Below, one piece after another: positions 36,051 through 46,966 of a stretch of DNA of 48,035 bases. The notes under the pieces were generated by a model. The model was not told where the DNA came from. It did no database searches and worked only from the letters and a program-made list of their open reading frames with translations. The stretch lies in contig JAWQRO010000220.1 in assembly GCA_033557835.1 (NCBI GenBank), positions 1 through 48,035 of the forward strand, written 5' to 3'. Every line of letters starts with the position of its first letter. Position 1 is the first letter of the stretch. Source of the DNA: Helochares maculicollis (taxonomy: Eukaryota > Arthropoda > Insecta > Coleoptera > Hydrophilidae). The position numbers were made by a program, and so were the translations under genes.

Positions 36051-37319
36051 GATTGATGTAAGGTTAATGATATATAGCTGGTTGATAAATGTGCGTAGTG
36101 ACAACTTATACTCTACTAGGTCAAAAAATATTAAGCGTACTCCTCGTTTAAATGAATAAGCACAAAATTTTAACTCGACATATATGGTCATTTTTTGTTT
36201 ATAGATGTTCCATAAAGTTTTTAAAGTAATTGTCAATGTGTAAGGTAATGATGTTCCTTCAAAAACAATTATATGCAAATAGTTTCAGCGTTGTTGTTCA
36301 ATCCTTGAAAATGATACTCGAGTTAAACGTCAAAAAGTTCTAGTACCGAAGAAATGATTCATTTTGCACATAATATTGTTTTGGATAATACATTGTTGTA
36401 TTGCCCAATATTAGAACATCACTACAAGTAATCACAAAGTGCTAAAGCTGGTCTATCGAGTACCGCAAGCCATTGTTTAGGATTTAGGATACTCCTTTCC
36501 CAGGAACCTAAAATACTATATAAGTTGTTCTGCTAAAGAGTACATTTTATGCAAAGTACTATCACCGGAAGTTAATCATACACAACCGCGTTACGTATTT
36601 CTACTTCATATAAGCAAAAGGATGCGATATAAGGAAGACGAAAAGTCATCCCGCAAACCAATCTCTATCTAGTGTGGTTACAGCTTTCTATATTATTGTA
36701 GTTTGATCATAAAGAAGTAACCTGTATAATTTTATTTTAGATGCCATTCAGATAAGTAATCAATGACGATATAAAAATTGCACAATATTTTTTAATGTTA
36801 TAAAATACACTCAAAGCACCGAAAACATCGTATGAACGTTTTGTTCTTAAATTGCATAAAATAATTTTAGCGTTCCAAAACAAATAATCATTTCCACAGC
36901 GCCACAAAGGTTTGTTTACAAGAACAATATGTATAAAATTCAACTTACGGGTGTATCTATGAAGTGTCAGAGAGTTACTCCGATCGGCGCTAGTACGATT
37001 CACTTGCTAAACTGGACTGCGAGCAAAATATGCGCTTCTCTTTTAAATGAACTCTGGGGAATTTCACAATGTTTACCAAGAACATGTTTTAAATTTATCT
37101 ATGCAACTGTGCCCCACACCTATTCATGCTCGATTAAGTGTTTTTATGTACGTAAAAATTCCATCTTAGTATGATTTTAAAATGTTCAACATTGAGTTAA
37201 AACCTCGAGTATTAAATTTTCCTAAAGACTATCTGAGAATAAAACAAGACAAGCAATTTTGTTATTTATATATTATATATTATATTATACAATGTATTTT
37301 ATGTCCTAATTTACAATCA
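36048..37319. other. Intergenic region downstream of paralogue D
   Basis: No gene recognised. A segment at about 36780-36890 resembles 13457-13571 (both translate on the minus strand to similar short peptides), so it is probably a diverged dispersed repeat. The 3' flank of D has TATA-rich simple sequence at 37264-37289. Confidence 0.4.
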
Positions 37320-38846
37320 TCACACAACTGTATATTTTTTTCTATATTCTAATATTGGAACGACTCCCTCTCGAGTGGCAACGTGCAGATTTTCCGCACA
37401 TACTTTAGTGGGATTTACATGTGAATTATGTAATTCAGCGACTTGTGTTGAACACGCTGCAGCGGGATCCCCAGAACCGGTTAAACTTCCCAACCAAAAT
37501 TCATTTCCAGGCAATGCATTCCCATCCCAAGCGTAAGTGGCTACTAGAAGTTTTCCAGAGTGCTCCTCGGACAATTTTAAATGTGGCTCCCTATTGGTCA
37601 TATGGATCCTAACGCCGGCTTTTGGATGTCCGTCGATAGGAATTATATCACCATCCTTATAGGGCCCACACTTTTCTCCTAAGTAAGCAAAGTTAATATC
37701 GCTTACATGTGGTATAAACGAACCCAACGTCTCAATCCGCTTCACAAATGTCTCTTTGAAAACGTCCCCTTGGTGAGCGCTAATTTTCCAAACGCCCATG
37801 CCAATTCCAACCATGTGTATAAAAGCAGTAGTTCCTCTGTCCTTAGCCCTCTGGTTCGCTTCTATGAGGACCGTATCGAAAGTTAGCGCAAGTCTCTTGG
37901 CATATAGCACGTTATCAAAATATTTCAAAATCAAATCTTTATACCTAGGTTCTCCGATTTTTGCAATATCCCGATAGGGCACGATTGGCTCTTCGTAAAA
38001 CTGCCGGAATAATTCCGCAACCGAATTGGTTTCAATCGTGCTTCCTACGGAAGAAATTACATCTTCGTACTCCATGACTCTTTCCTTCTCAAACCGAGGC
38101 CCGATCAACCCTACAATAATACCGTCCTTTTCCAAACGATCGCGATTCTTTTCTGGGATGGCCCTGTTTTGCCTATTGCCATCATTCAGGAAGTAGGTGT
38201 AAGAAGAAACGTATAGAAGCGCCGACAATTTTATTTCGTCGTAACTGATGCAGTTGTCCAAAGTAAGTGGAGACCGTTCATTCTTCGTGCCAATAGTCTC
38301 CCAAATTCCTCGGCCGGACTCTCCATCCACCAGGTAAGTGTCCATCCGCCCCATAAATACCACTGCTCTCTTAAACAAAAGCCTGTTAATCAATTCCAAA
38401 ATACCCATATTTGCATAGAGCTTCCGCTCTATTTCTGTACCGAATTTCCTCTTCAACAAAATAAACCGGCCACATAACTCTAAGACATTCTCGTGAAGAA
38501 TAGGATAAACGGAGTTTATATTTTTTTCCAAGAAGTCAGTGAATCCGGAAAGCTCCGTCTGGTGCAAATACTTACAACGGACGGTTTTTACAGGAAATTT
38601 AACTTTCATGTCGAAATCATCACTGCGCTTTAAAACTTCTGACAAAGGCACTGCACTCGCGATTTCAGACACGGGGTCTTTTAATAACAGTTCTACAGTC
38701 TCTGGGGTCCAAGGAGGGCTTTTTTGGGGCCAATCTGGGATTGCAAACATTTTAGAAGAGTTTCTTAGCGAAAGGTTGCTAAGCAAAGTACGGAGGATGT
38801 GGTACTTAGATTTGGTTTTTGTCGCGGTGAAAACTGTAGTAATCAT
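37320..38846 (-). CDS. Paralogue D: uncharacterised DUF4804-like protein, single exon, 508 aa (or 476 aa)
   Basis: One uninterrupted open frame of 508 codons covers what takes two or three exons in A, B and C. Family blocks: ISYDEIKLSALLYVSS, GNRQN, GLIGPR, RLALTFDTVLIEANQR, HMVGIGMGVWKISAHQ, VSDINFAYLG, HPKAGVRIH, LPGNEFW (PGNEFW 446-451) and DPAAACSTQVAELHN (Cys 465). The first ATG (38846) gives a 32-residue extension with no acidic residue and several Lys, Arg, Ser and Thr, which looks like a mitochondrial presequence. The second ATG (38750, MFAIPDW) gives 476 aa, much closer to the paralogues. An acceptor-like TTTGCTTAG (AG at 38780-38779) just before it matches the 5' UTR acceptors of B and C, so the short form is a serious alternative. 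D is the most diverged member. It could be a retrocopy or the ancestral intronless form; function unknown. Confidence 0.9.
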   Translation of the reverse strand: MITTVFTATKTKSKYHILRTLLSNLSLRNSSKMFAIPDWPQKSPPWTPETVELLLKDPVSEIASAVPLSEVLKRSDDFDMKVKFPVKTVRCKYLHQTELSGFTDFLEKNINSVYPILHENVLELCGRFILLKRKFGTEIERKLYANMGILELINRLLFKRAVVFMGRMDTYLVDGESGRGIWETIGTKNERSPLTLDNCISYDEIKLSALLYVSSYTYFLNDGNRQNRAIPEKNRDRLEKDGIIVGLIGPRFEKERVMEYEDVISSVGSTIETNSVAELFRQFYEEPIVPYRDIAKIGEPRYKDLILKYFDNVLYAKRLALTFDTVLIEANQRAKDRGTTAFIHMVGIGMGVWKISAHQGDVFKETFVKRIETLGSFIPHVSDINFAYLGEKCGPYKDGDIIPIDGHPKAGVRIHMTNREPHLKLSEEHSGKLLVATYAWDGNALPGNEFWLGSLTGSGDPAAACSTQVAELHNSHVNPTKVCAENLHVATREGVVPILEYRKKYTVV

Positions 38847-41039
38847 GTGTTATCGTGAAAAGTTTCCATGCGCGAGTATACAGATCACGATTAGAAACAA
38901 GTTTTTTGATGAACGAGACATCCGATGAGACATCTAGATATTACTAATAGAAACCTGTAATTTAGCTTTGAAGGATGTAGTTGTTCGGGCATCGGCTACT
39001 AGGTGTCGCATTCACTTGGATCATTTTGTAGACTGTGCTCAATTCTTATATTGTATTATTTATAAAATATGAAGGATATAGAATTGCAGCTGGTGCATAT
39101 TGCACCATATTAACCAATTTTGGCAAACAGTTAGCATGAAAAATATTTAAAACGCCCATATTGTTATAAATAATCATCTTGTAGTGACGGCGTTTTTCCT
39201 GTTGCTTAATGGAAGAGTGCTGTTGTCTAGATTGATACGTAGGTCAGTAAACTATGCTAGAAGTGGTTGATAATGTTAGATAATTTAATAGTAATAATCA
39301 AAACCCTCAATGAACATATGTCTCTATGTCATTGGATTTTCATGGTAAATCGAATCAATGTCATTTTTGTTATCACCCAAAAAATGCCTCTGGATTTTGA
39401 CTTATGATGATAGCAGCAACATTTTCAATTCTTGTAAAACAATTGTTGACGCATATCAAAAAGAATATCTATGGCATTTACGTATAGGAGCTTTACTCAT
39501 GGAACCACACACTGCTGTTGTTTAATCCAGAGTAGCGTCTCTAAGTGAGCCCTTCATAATGACATTAATGATGTGGATGCGGATTATTATTAATTTTTGT
39601 TCCTTAGTTTATGATATAGTTCAAAGGCTCATTGTAAACTAAACTGGCAAATTGTAGTTAGGTGAGTTTATTTTCAAGCAAGCAGTTGACTTACTTCTGC
39701 ATTCACAATTTATTCTTCACTTTCGCAATGACATTAAATTAAGTGAATTTAAATAGTTAACGAAAGCTTCCCCAAAAAATCGAATTTGCTATTTTTATAG
39801 TCTCACTAATCTGGAGGTTTTTTGATGGGTATGGAAAAAAGTCTTTGTTTTGAAGATTTGAATTCGTATTCACAAATCACGGCTTCACTTAGAATAGTTC
39901 TTCATTATCTCAAACAGGTGTTAAAATTATGCCTGCTTTACTTATATTTTTTCCTGCTAATGCCAATATCCTTATGATGCTGAATAAATTTTAAAAAACG
40001 ATTGGCTCATATGTAATTAGGGCCTAGTTCTAAAAATTTATTTACGGCATTGTATTTTCTTCAGTCAAATTAGGATTGAGCGTATAAACACCGATTTGTG
40101 TTTGTCGAATTGTCAGTTTTCGGTTTAACTGAAGGGACTACGAACTTTATTAATTTGATTATACTAAATACATTTTGTTGGAAATTAGCTTGTTAATAAC
40201 TGCTCTTAGGAAACGATAATTATGTAAAATGTGTAATAATCTACTAATAGTCTACTTATTCAATATAATGAAGATGATCCAGCTAAGCTGGATATTCCAG
40301 AAATATAGGTATAGATAATGTAAAATTTAAACTTATATAAACTAGAAATTTGGGATTTTTTACATTCGCTGTTCATAGTTTAAATATAAGTGTTGTAAAA
40401 GGCTTTGCAAAGTCTGTTCGAGAGAATTTTAAAGCGTTTACGAAAATAAACACAATTAAATTCAAGTTTTTAAGTACGAATTCCACGATGTTTTCACTTC
40501 TAAGAAACAGTTTAGAAGATAAATAGAAAAAAGCCATTAGTACCGCCATGTTTCTCACTGCCTTTTGTGAATCTAAGCGCTAAAAACTAAAAAGATTCGA
40601 AAAATTATCCTAACAGATTATGAGTTGCTACTACTGAAGATCAAACGATATTTGACATCACAATCCTTTATTACATGCATTAAAGCATGCTGGTTTCCAT
40701 CTAAGAGAGACCTAGAATAACACGAGTCCTTAGTAAAGCTAAGATTTCTTATATAAATAGATAGTTTTTATTGTTAAACATTGTGCTTGTATAATAAGCT
40801 CTTGTTTTAAGCAAACAATAAGAAAATGAGACTTTGTATTTCCATTATCCAGATAATTAAATATATTTTCCCTTCTCGTGATGAGCTTATTTTTCTAACA
40901 AACATGCTAGAACGAGATGTTATGGTATAGGGAAAAATTATAGGATTTTCCAGCAATATCAAGCTTATTGATCCATTATCAACAATTTATAACTCATTTA
41001 CAAAAGAAAACGATAACAATTATAATAGTATATCTTTAG
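38847..41039. other. Gene-free AT-rich stretch upstream of paralogue D
   Basis: Should contain the D promoter, but no clear TATA/initiator pair was seen. No coding sequence was recognised. The right part (about 40700-41039) may be the badly decayed 3' end of the non-LTR element that becomes recognisable after 41040. Confidence 0.45.
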
Positions 41040-41678
41040 TTCTAATATATAAAAATCTTTGGTAGCGATCAGAGTGATCCTCAAGTAGCTCAGACAAGCT
41101 GGCGTTCCGGACACCTTGAATTCGCTGCTAATTCATACTATCAAAACGAGGGTAACGCGACATCGCAATAATTAAAATTTGATAAGACAAATGAATCACA
41201 CAGAATTAATTTTTGATGAGATACTAGAGGATAAAAGCTTTAGGGTTGAAAATGAACTCTGAAATAATTTATTTCTATGCGGTTTAAAACGTAAACTGCT
41301 GCCTAAAATGACTCCCAAATTTCTGGCACTCTGAACAATAGGAAGGTTTTCTCTTCAATTTTAATATTAATTTTATTTTTTACTTCATTTCAATTTGCAG
41401 ATTAATAAAAAGTATTACAGAGCACTTGCCAATATTGAGTTTTGAACTGTTTCTTTAAATCAACTACAAGTGACTGAAGGTCTGAATTAATTTGAGACAC
41501 ACCAATCTCAGCCTAATTCTCTTGAAAAGACATAAATTTGCGTGCACCACAATTTATTAGGTTCGTTGATAAGGCCGATGTATAAGACGTATAGAGCAGA
41601 GGTCTAAGCACAGAGCCTGCGGAACGCTAGAAGATACAATAGTCACTGAGTTCTCCCCCATACCTAGGTAATGTATTA
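41040..41678 (-). pseudogene. Non-LTR retrotransposon reverse transcriptase, C-terminal part
   Basis: Continuation, on the minus strand, of the reverse transcriptase at 42902-43244 after an inserted mariner. In broken frames one can read a VPQ...GPLLYT-like segment (about 41580-41640), INSDLQSL (about 41470-41500) and FVLSNFNYCDVA (about 41150-41200), in the order found in jockey/CR1-type elements. Several stops and frameshifts make it a dead relic. The clade is not resolved. Confidence 0.7.
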
Positions 41679-41703
41679 GGGGGACCGGAAAGTAATGTCG
41701 TTT
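41679..41703 (+). repeat. Mariner terminal inverted repeat, 3' end of transposase strand
   Basis: Begins GGGGGACCGGAAAG and matches the reverse complement of 42877-42901 at 24 of 25 positions (G versus A at position 9). Confidence 0.95.
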
Positions 41704-41749
41704 TCTTAAGTTAAATTAACACGACTACATTTTTAACAAGTTTTTATTT

Positions 41750-42735
41750 CTAATCAACATTATATTCACCTTCGTTATCAACAACATTTTGCCATCTAGT
41801 ATACAAATTTTCAATGCCGGAGCGGTAAAAATCAATCGGTTTTTCTGTAAAATATGTTGAGATAGCATTTTGGACATCATCAAAATTTTCTAATTTTTTG
41901 CCACTAACACAATGTTGCAATGGTAATCCGAGGGTGCAATATCGGGCGAGTATGATGGGTGAGACAGTACTACCCACCCCAATTCGTTAATTTTGTCTAA
42001 GGTCCGTTTTGTACAGTGTTCATTGTCATGTTGCAGAATAACTCCTTTTCTGTTGACAATTGCCGGATACTTTTCAATCGAAGACCGGTTTATTCCTTCC
42101 AATTGTTCACAACAGACATCTGCTTTAACAGTTACTCCAGATTTTAACACTTCAAAGTGAACAACTCCGAGTGTATTCCACCAAACACACAGAAGTGCCC
42201 TTTTGGGGTGTAAACCCGGCTTTGCAGTAGTTCGTGGCAATTCATTTCGGCTGAGCCACTGCCTTTTGCGTCTCGGGTTGTCGTACAGGGCCCATTTTTC
42301 ATCTCCAGTGATCAAGCGATCAAAAAACGGATCTGTATGATGCCGTTGGACCAATACGTTGCACATGATGGATAGATTATGGGGGACCTAAACACCAGCT
42401 CTGCTTATTTTTCCAATCTGCGGCAAATGTTCTTGAATGGTTGACCAAGGTTGGTTAAGGCTGTTTGAAAGTTCCTCAATTGTTTGACATGGATTTGTTT
42501 CCACTTTTGCCCTTAACACCTCGTTATCTAATGTTGTTGGTCTTCCTGATCGATGGAGAACCGAGAGATCAAAATTGCCTGATCTGAAGTTGGAGAACCA
42601 TCTTTGGCATTTTCGAAAGTCCAATGCGCTTGGATAAACATCGCAAATGTTTTTAGTCGCAACAGTTGCGGTATTACCCTTGCGAAACTCAAAAAGCATA
42701 CAATGCCGGATATGCTCTTCTGGTATTTGGCTGGT
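41750..42735 (-). pseudogene. Mariner transposase, inactivated
   Basis: The cut-and-paste transposase of the surrounding element. The N-terminal helix-turn-helix DNA-binding region (EEHIRHCMLFEFRKG to RSGRPTT) lies at about 42540-42735. The catalytic domain shows the first Asp in ITGDEKW, the second in LQHDNEH and the third in YSPDIAPSDYH. Lesions: no ATG where the N-terminus should begin, with an ATA in its place; a TAG stop where mariners normally have Trp in the WVPHEL linker (near 42388-42390); a loss of about two residues between the second and third Asp, giving 32 rather than 34 intervening residues; and a frameshift just after the third Asp (near 41915-41920), beyond which the C-terminus (SGKKLENFDDVQNAISTYF) is in another frame. 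The tail is otherwise well preserved, so the element died fairly recently. Confidence 0.92.
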
Positions 42736-42876
42736 TATTTCACCCCAAATTGCAAAAAAAATCTAATACTTCATTATTCAGAAGCAAATATGATACAATA
42801 ACATCAAAATCTCTTTGACTCGCCTTCCAAGTACGTAATGAGCTACTAAATGACAATCAAATATAGACATACGCAG

Positions 42877-42901
42877 AAACGACATTACTTTCTGGTCCCC
42901 C
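42877..42901 (-). repeat. Mariner terminal inverted repeat, 5' end of transposase strand
   Basis: Reverse complement begins GGGGGACCAGAAAG. It pairs with 41679-41703, and a TA target duplication follows immediately. Confidence 0.95.
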
Positions 42902-43244
42902 TAATAGAATAGAAAGCAAGAGTCGATGGCTTATTGTGTCGAAAGCTTTTGAGTAATCGAGCAAGACAAGTGCAGTGATAACACCATCATCAACTGTCCT
43001 CAATGTATCCTCAATAATATTAATTAGTACACACTAGTAGCCATATCAGAGACGAAATCCAGACTGACTAGCCGGCAGAATTGAAAATCTGTCCAAGTAA
43101 TCTCTAAGTTGAAAAGAAATTAGCCTTTCAATATCCCTGGAAAAAGATGGCAAAATGCTGATAGGGCGCAAATCCATTGTTGGAAATAAGAATGCTCTCA
43201 CGTAAATGCAACAACGATTAACTGCGCAAGTAAGCCGGCTCACA
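42902..43244 (-). pseudogene. Non-LTR retrotransposon reverse transcriptase, N-terminal part
   Basis: The minus strand encodes DLRPISILPSFSRDIERL and SILPASQSGFRL (43046-43180). In broken frames it then gives ALVLLDYSKAFDTISHRLLL (about 42905-42970), the reverse-transcriptase motif A of jockey/CR1-like elements with the first catalytic Asp. Two stops follow SGFRL. The reading is cut by the mariner TA insertion at its 3' side and ends at 43244, where the copia element begins. These elements copy their RNA by target-primed reverse transcription; this copy is defective. Confidence 0.88.
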
Positions 43245-43253
43245 TGTATTGAA

Positions 43254-43337
43254 GATAAACAAATAATGTTTTCGACATAGTTACTGGAATAAGTTTTTAC
43301 AAAATAAAAACTTCAATCGATTTCACTTCTTATCTTT
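43254..43337 (+). repeat. Copia LTR segment, left
   Basis: Starts GATAAACAAATAATGTTTT and matches 46967-47050 over the same length with only a few substitutions. Outside this block the two sides diverge. Confidence 0.85.
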
Positions 43338-43973
43338 AATATCGCGAAGTGTACCACATCAAAAGAAGCCTGGGAGAAGCTGCAGTCGTTTCACGCGTCA
43401 AAAGGTCCAGTGCGAAAGATTGAGTTGCTTACAGATATCACGTCATTCAAGATTGACGAGAGTGATGATTTCAGGAGACGACTGGAGAAGTTCTCGAATG
43501 CAGTAGAACAACTTGCAGCTATGAAAATTGAAATACCAAGTGACATGCTCGTTGTATTAATACTGAAGGGCCTGCCGCCGACTTATAAGAATTTCAGATG
43601 CGCCATGAGGTCAAAGGATGATCTACCAACAATGGAGACACTCATCAGGAAAATTCTAGACGAAAGCAAAAGCCGCCGAGTATCCGAGCAAGCGCACGAT
43701 AACAGCCCGCTCTATGCCGGAAATAGGCAAAATAGTAGCCAACGTCATAAGAACCCGAAGCAGAAAAAGATACATCCATGTTTTGTGTGCGGCAGCACTA
43801 AGCATTGGGCATCAAAGTGTCCAAAACGTAACAAAGACGCATCAAAAAGCGTCAGTACAAAGTATGAAAACTTGTACATAGAGGTTGCGACCGCAGAGGA
43901 AGTCAAAAATGTGTCGTCAACGCCGAGATGGTGCTTGGACAGAGGGTGCACGACGCACATCTGTAAAAACTAG
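43338..43973 (+). pseudogene. Copia gag C-terminal half with zinc knuckle, and protease start
   Basis: The open frame can be read from the LTR junction (KEAWEKLQSFHASKG) through the gag core (LILKGLPPTYKNF). A CCHC zinc knuckle (CFVCGSTKHWASKC, about 43783-43824), which binds retroelement RNA, follows. Next comes the aspartic protease motif, here DRGCTTH (43938-43958) instead of DSGCTTH, so the residue after the catalytic Asp is changed from Ser to Arg. A TAG stop ends the frame at 43971-43973, and the same frame resumes after it. The N-terminal part of gag is missing. Confidence 0.9.
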
Positions 43974-45133
43974 GAAATCGTAAAGGATATCCAGCAGTGT
44001 ACAGCAACGCTGAAGATGACCAACACCGCATCGTCACAAGCAAATGCGAAGAGCATGGCGTACCTAAAAGCGATGACAATAGAAGGTAATGTAGACGTCA
44101 AAATTAATGACACATTACTAGTCAAAGATCTCAGGACTAATTCCAGGAAGCTTTATTTAGGAGAGACGACGCAGTCATCAGGGACCTCGGGGGCAACGTA
44201 AAATTGATAGCTGATCGAATTGGTGATCTATACTATCTGAGAGTATCCGGTGAACAAGTCAACATGGCGACTGAGAAAACGCACACGTCGGAAGCAAACC
44301 TATGGCATGCCAGACTTGGGCACTTGCACATGGATGCTGTAGTAAACTTGTCAAATGCAGTAGCAATAGACATGAAGCCAGTGAAGAACGACGGGCAGTC
44401 GTGTGACATCTGTCAACGCGGAAAACAAATGGCGAAACCGTACACGCCGAGGACAGAGAGGAGCAGCAAATTGCTCGAGATAGTGCACACATACTTGTGC
44501 CAACCGTCTACAATAAGGTCAAAAGGTGGCAATGAGTACTTCGTAAGCTTCATCGATAACTATAGTGGATGGTGCGAGATATACTTTCTGAAGGGCAACG
44601 ACATGGTATTTGAAGCATTCAAAACATACAAGAGTTTTGCGGAAATGCAAACAGGTATGAGAATAAAGTCACTGCAATCAGATAACGGTCGAGAGTATTG
44701 CAATAAGCAATTCGACGAATATTTGAGGCGCGAAGGCATAAAAACGCGACTCACAGCGCCATACACACCGCAACAGAACGGTGTAGCCGAGCGTATGAAT
44801 AGAACTATCGTCGACATGGCCAGATGCATGATGATACAATCAGGATTCCCAGACACGTACTGGGTAGAGGCCGTAAATACAGCGAACTACCTGAGCAACC
44901 GATATCCGAGCAGAAGTCATGGAAGAATGACACCATACGAAATATGGCAAGGAAGTAAACCAGATTTGAAGAGGAAAACTATGAAACAGGAAGAGAAACA
45001 TGGACTAAGCGAGTCCAAGCACAAGCACAGACATCATCACCAAAACTTGCGAGGGGAAGGCCCGCTAAACAGAAGTCTAGGAAACCCAGAAGATCAAAGA
45101 AACTCTATAGATACGTCAGCCTGTCGACCATAG
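43974..45133 (+). pseudogene. Copia protease remainder and integrase
   Basis: The protease region continues in frame after the stop to about 44160, where a frameshift leads into integrase. The integrase HHCC zinc motif is visible (WHARLGHLH ... CDICQRGK, about 44303-44425). In the catalytic core the first Asp is replaced by Tyr in VHTYLCQP (44492-44494), where copia integrases have HTD. The second Asp (SDNGREY, about 44680) and the Glu (NGVAERMNR, about 44780) remain. After MTPYEIWQGSKPDLK the sequence jumps to a charged Lys/His-rich linker, which indicates an internal deletion. The integrase cannot be active. Confidence 0.9.
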
Positions 45134-46931
45134 CTTCAAGCCACGCATCAGGTCGTGAGAATCTGGAACTGGAAGTTATCGAACTAGAGGTTAACGACAA
45201 AGAGGTAGAGGACGATACATTCGACGTAGAAAATAATGAGAACCGAGGCGCAAATTGACCTCTCAAGACGTCGAGACAGCACTGGAGAAGCTGAAACATC
45301 AGTTCACTACACTGAAGATCCAGACGATGAAGATAACCAATTGAAAACTAATTTCATCGAAGAAATAGTCCACATCGCAGATGTGGAGCTGAAGAAGCCA
45401 TGAAAGGCACCCACGCGCAAGAATGGAAGCGTGCCATCGCTGAAGATATACGCTCACACCTCCTACATGCAACTTGGGAACTCGTAAAGCGACCCGATCC
45501 AGTGAGTTATAGGATCCAAAGTATTACTTAAAAATAAGACAAATGTAGAAGGAGAAACCATGCGCAGGAAGGCACGTGTAGTGGCCAGGGGATTCACACA
45601 GAGACCTGGATTCGACGAAACATTCGCTCCTGTAGCTAGGCTGGACACTATAAGATTACTAGCGGCATTATCTGCAGGAATGGGAGCGAAAATACATCAA
45701 ATGGATGTAACTACAGCGTATTTACACGGAAAAGAGGCACTGGAGTTTATTTTACGAACCGAGAAACGAGACTCATCAATACTTCCGAAGGCGATGAAGA
45801 TGTTAGAGAACATCGAAAATGGTGACCAAGTGTGCCGATTGCGGAAGGCAATATATTGAAACAATCTGAGAAGAAATGGTACGAGCGACTTAAGGCAGCA
45901 TTCCTAAAATTGAAGCTGGAACCTACTGTCTCAAAACTGTGCCTTTTCCAGTGCTGAGACCAAGGGAAAATTTTATTAGTCGCCATATATGTCGACGACA
46001 TATTGGCCACGTCGAACGACGAAAGTTGGATCGCAGATTTGAAAACAGGACTGAGCAAAGAGTTCGAAATCAAGGAATTAGGAGAAGCCAAATACTGCCT
46101 GGGAATAGAAATTAAACAGGAGAATGGCAAGATCAGCTTAAGCCAAAGAAAATACGTCGACGACCTACTGAAAAATTCAGTATGGATAACTGCAACGCGC
46201 AGAACACACCGGCGAGCCCAACGACGAAGTTAAGGCCGGAAAACAACACAGAAAAGAAGACGAGAAATCCGCAGTGCCGGGAGCTAGTAGGATCAATGAT
46301 GTACTTGTCCGTAGCGACGAGACCAGACATCGCGCACAGTGTAAGCGTGCTGGGTCAATTTAATGACCATCCAAATGAAGAGCACCAGGGAGCCGCAAAA
46401 CGGGTATTCAGATTCCTAAAAGGAACGTCGAGATTGGGACTTGTATACAACAAGCTACTTAAAAAAATTACTGGTTACTCAGACGCCGATTGGGGAAATG
46501 ATCTTATAAACTCAAAGTCATACACAGGGTATGTCTTTATGCTGGGTGGAGCAGCCATCAGCTGGAAATCTAGGAAGCAGAGGACAGTGGCACTATCAAG
46601 GGCAGAGGCCGAATATTACACACTCACGGAGGCCATGAAGGAGTCCATGTACTTGAGAGGGATCCTCTATTCCACAGCTATCGGAGGGACTGATCTACTG
46701 CGACAGCCAGGTCGCAATTAAAGTATCGACACCGACGAACTCCAGGACAGAACCAAACATGTCCGACTTAAGTTCAACTTCGTACAGGAAGCGGTCAGGT
46801 GTAAAACGATACAGCCGATACATATCCCGACTGAGAATATGATTACCGATATCCTAACCAAGGCAATGAAAAACAAAGAAAGACACGTCGATCTAACCCG
46901 AGCATTGGGGTTGAAAGAGATGGAGCTGTAA
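45134..46931 (+). pseudogene. Copia reverse transcriptase and RNase H
   Basis: Pieces in three frames. RT blocks include RRKARVVARGFTQRPG (about 45563) and QMDVTTAYLHG (about 45697-45729), which holds the first catalytic Asp. The IYVDDILATSN active-site motif (45985-46017) follows, then GEAKYCLGIEI. RNase H shows RPDIAHSV, TGYSDADWGND (about 46470-46502), SYTGYVF, ISWKS, and ALSRAEAEYY (about 46590-46620). The frame closes with DLTRALGLKEMEL and TAA at 46929-46931. Stops or frameshifts occur near 45255, 45405, 45859, 46185 and 46720. The YVDD core itself is intact. Confidence 0.9.
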
Positions 46932-46966
46932 AGTATACGCGTTTGCATTCAGTATTCATTATCGAC

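Larger units (their letters stand above)
41677..42903 (-). mobile_element. Mariner (Tc1/mariner) DNA transposon with TA target duplication
   Basis: An element of 1223 bp (41679-42901), flanked by TA at 41677-41678 and 42902-42903. Its ends are 25-bp inverted repeats with a single mismatch. It carries one minus-strand transposase gene, now broken. It sits inside a non-LTR reverse transcriptase that reads through both flanks on the same strand, so it inserted after that element. Confidence 0.95.

Noticed and set aside
35919..36278. 119-codon minus-strand frame rich in YIYIYI
   Set aside because: It is a translation of the (AT)n/(ACAT)n microsatellite, not a gene.
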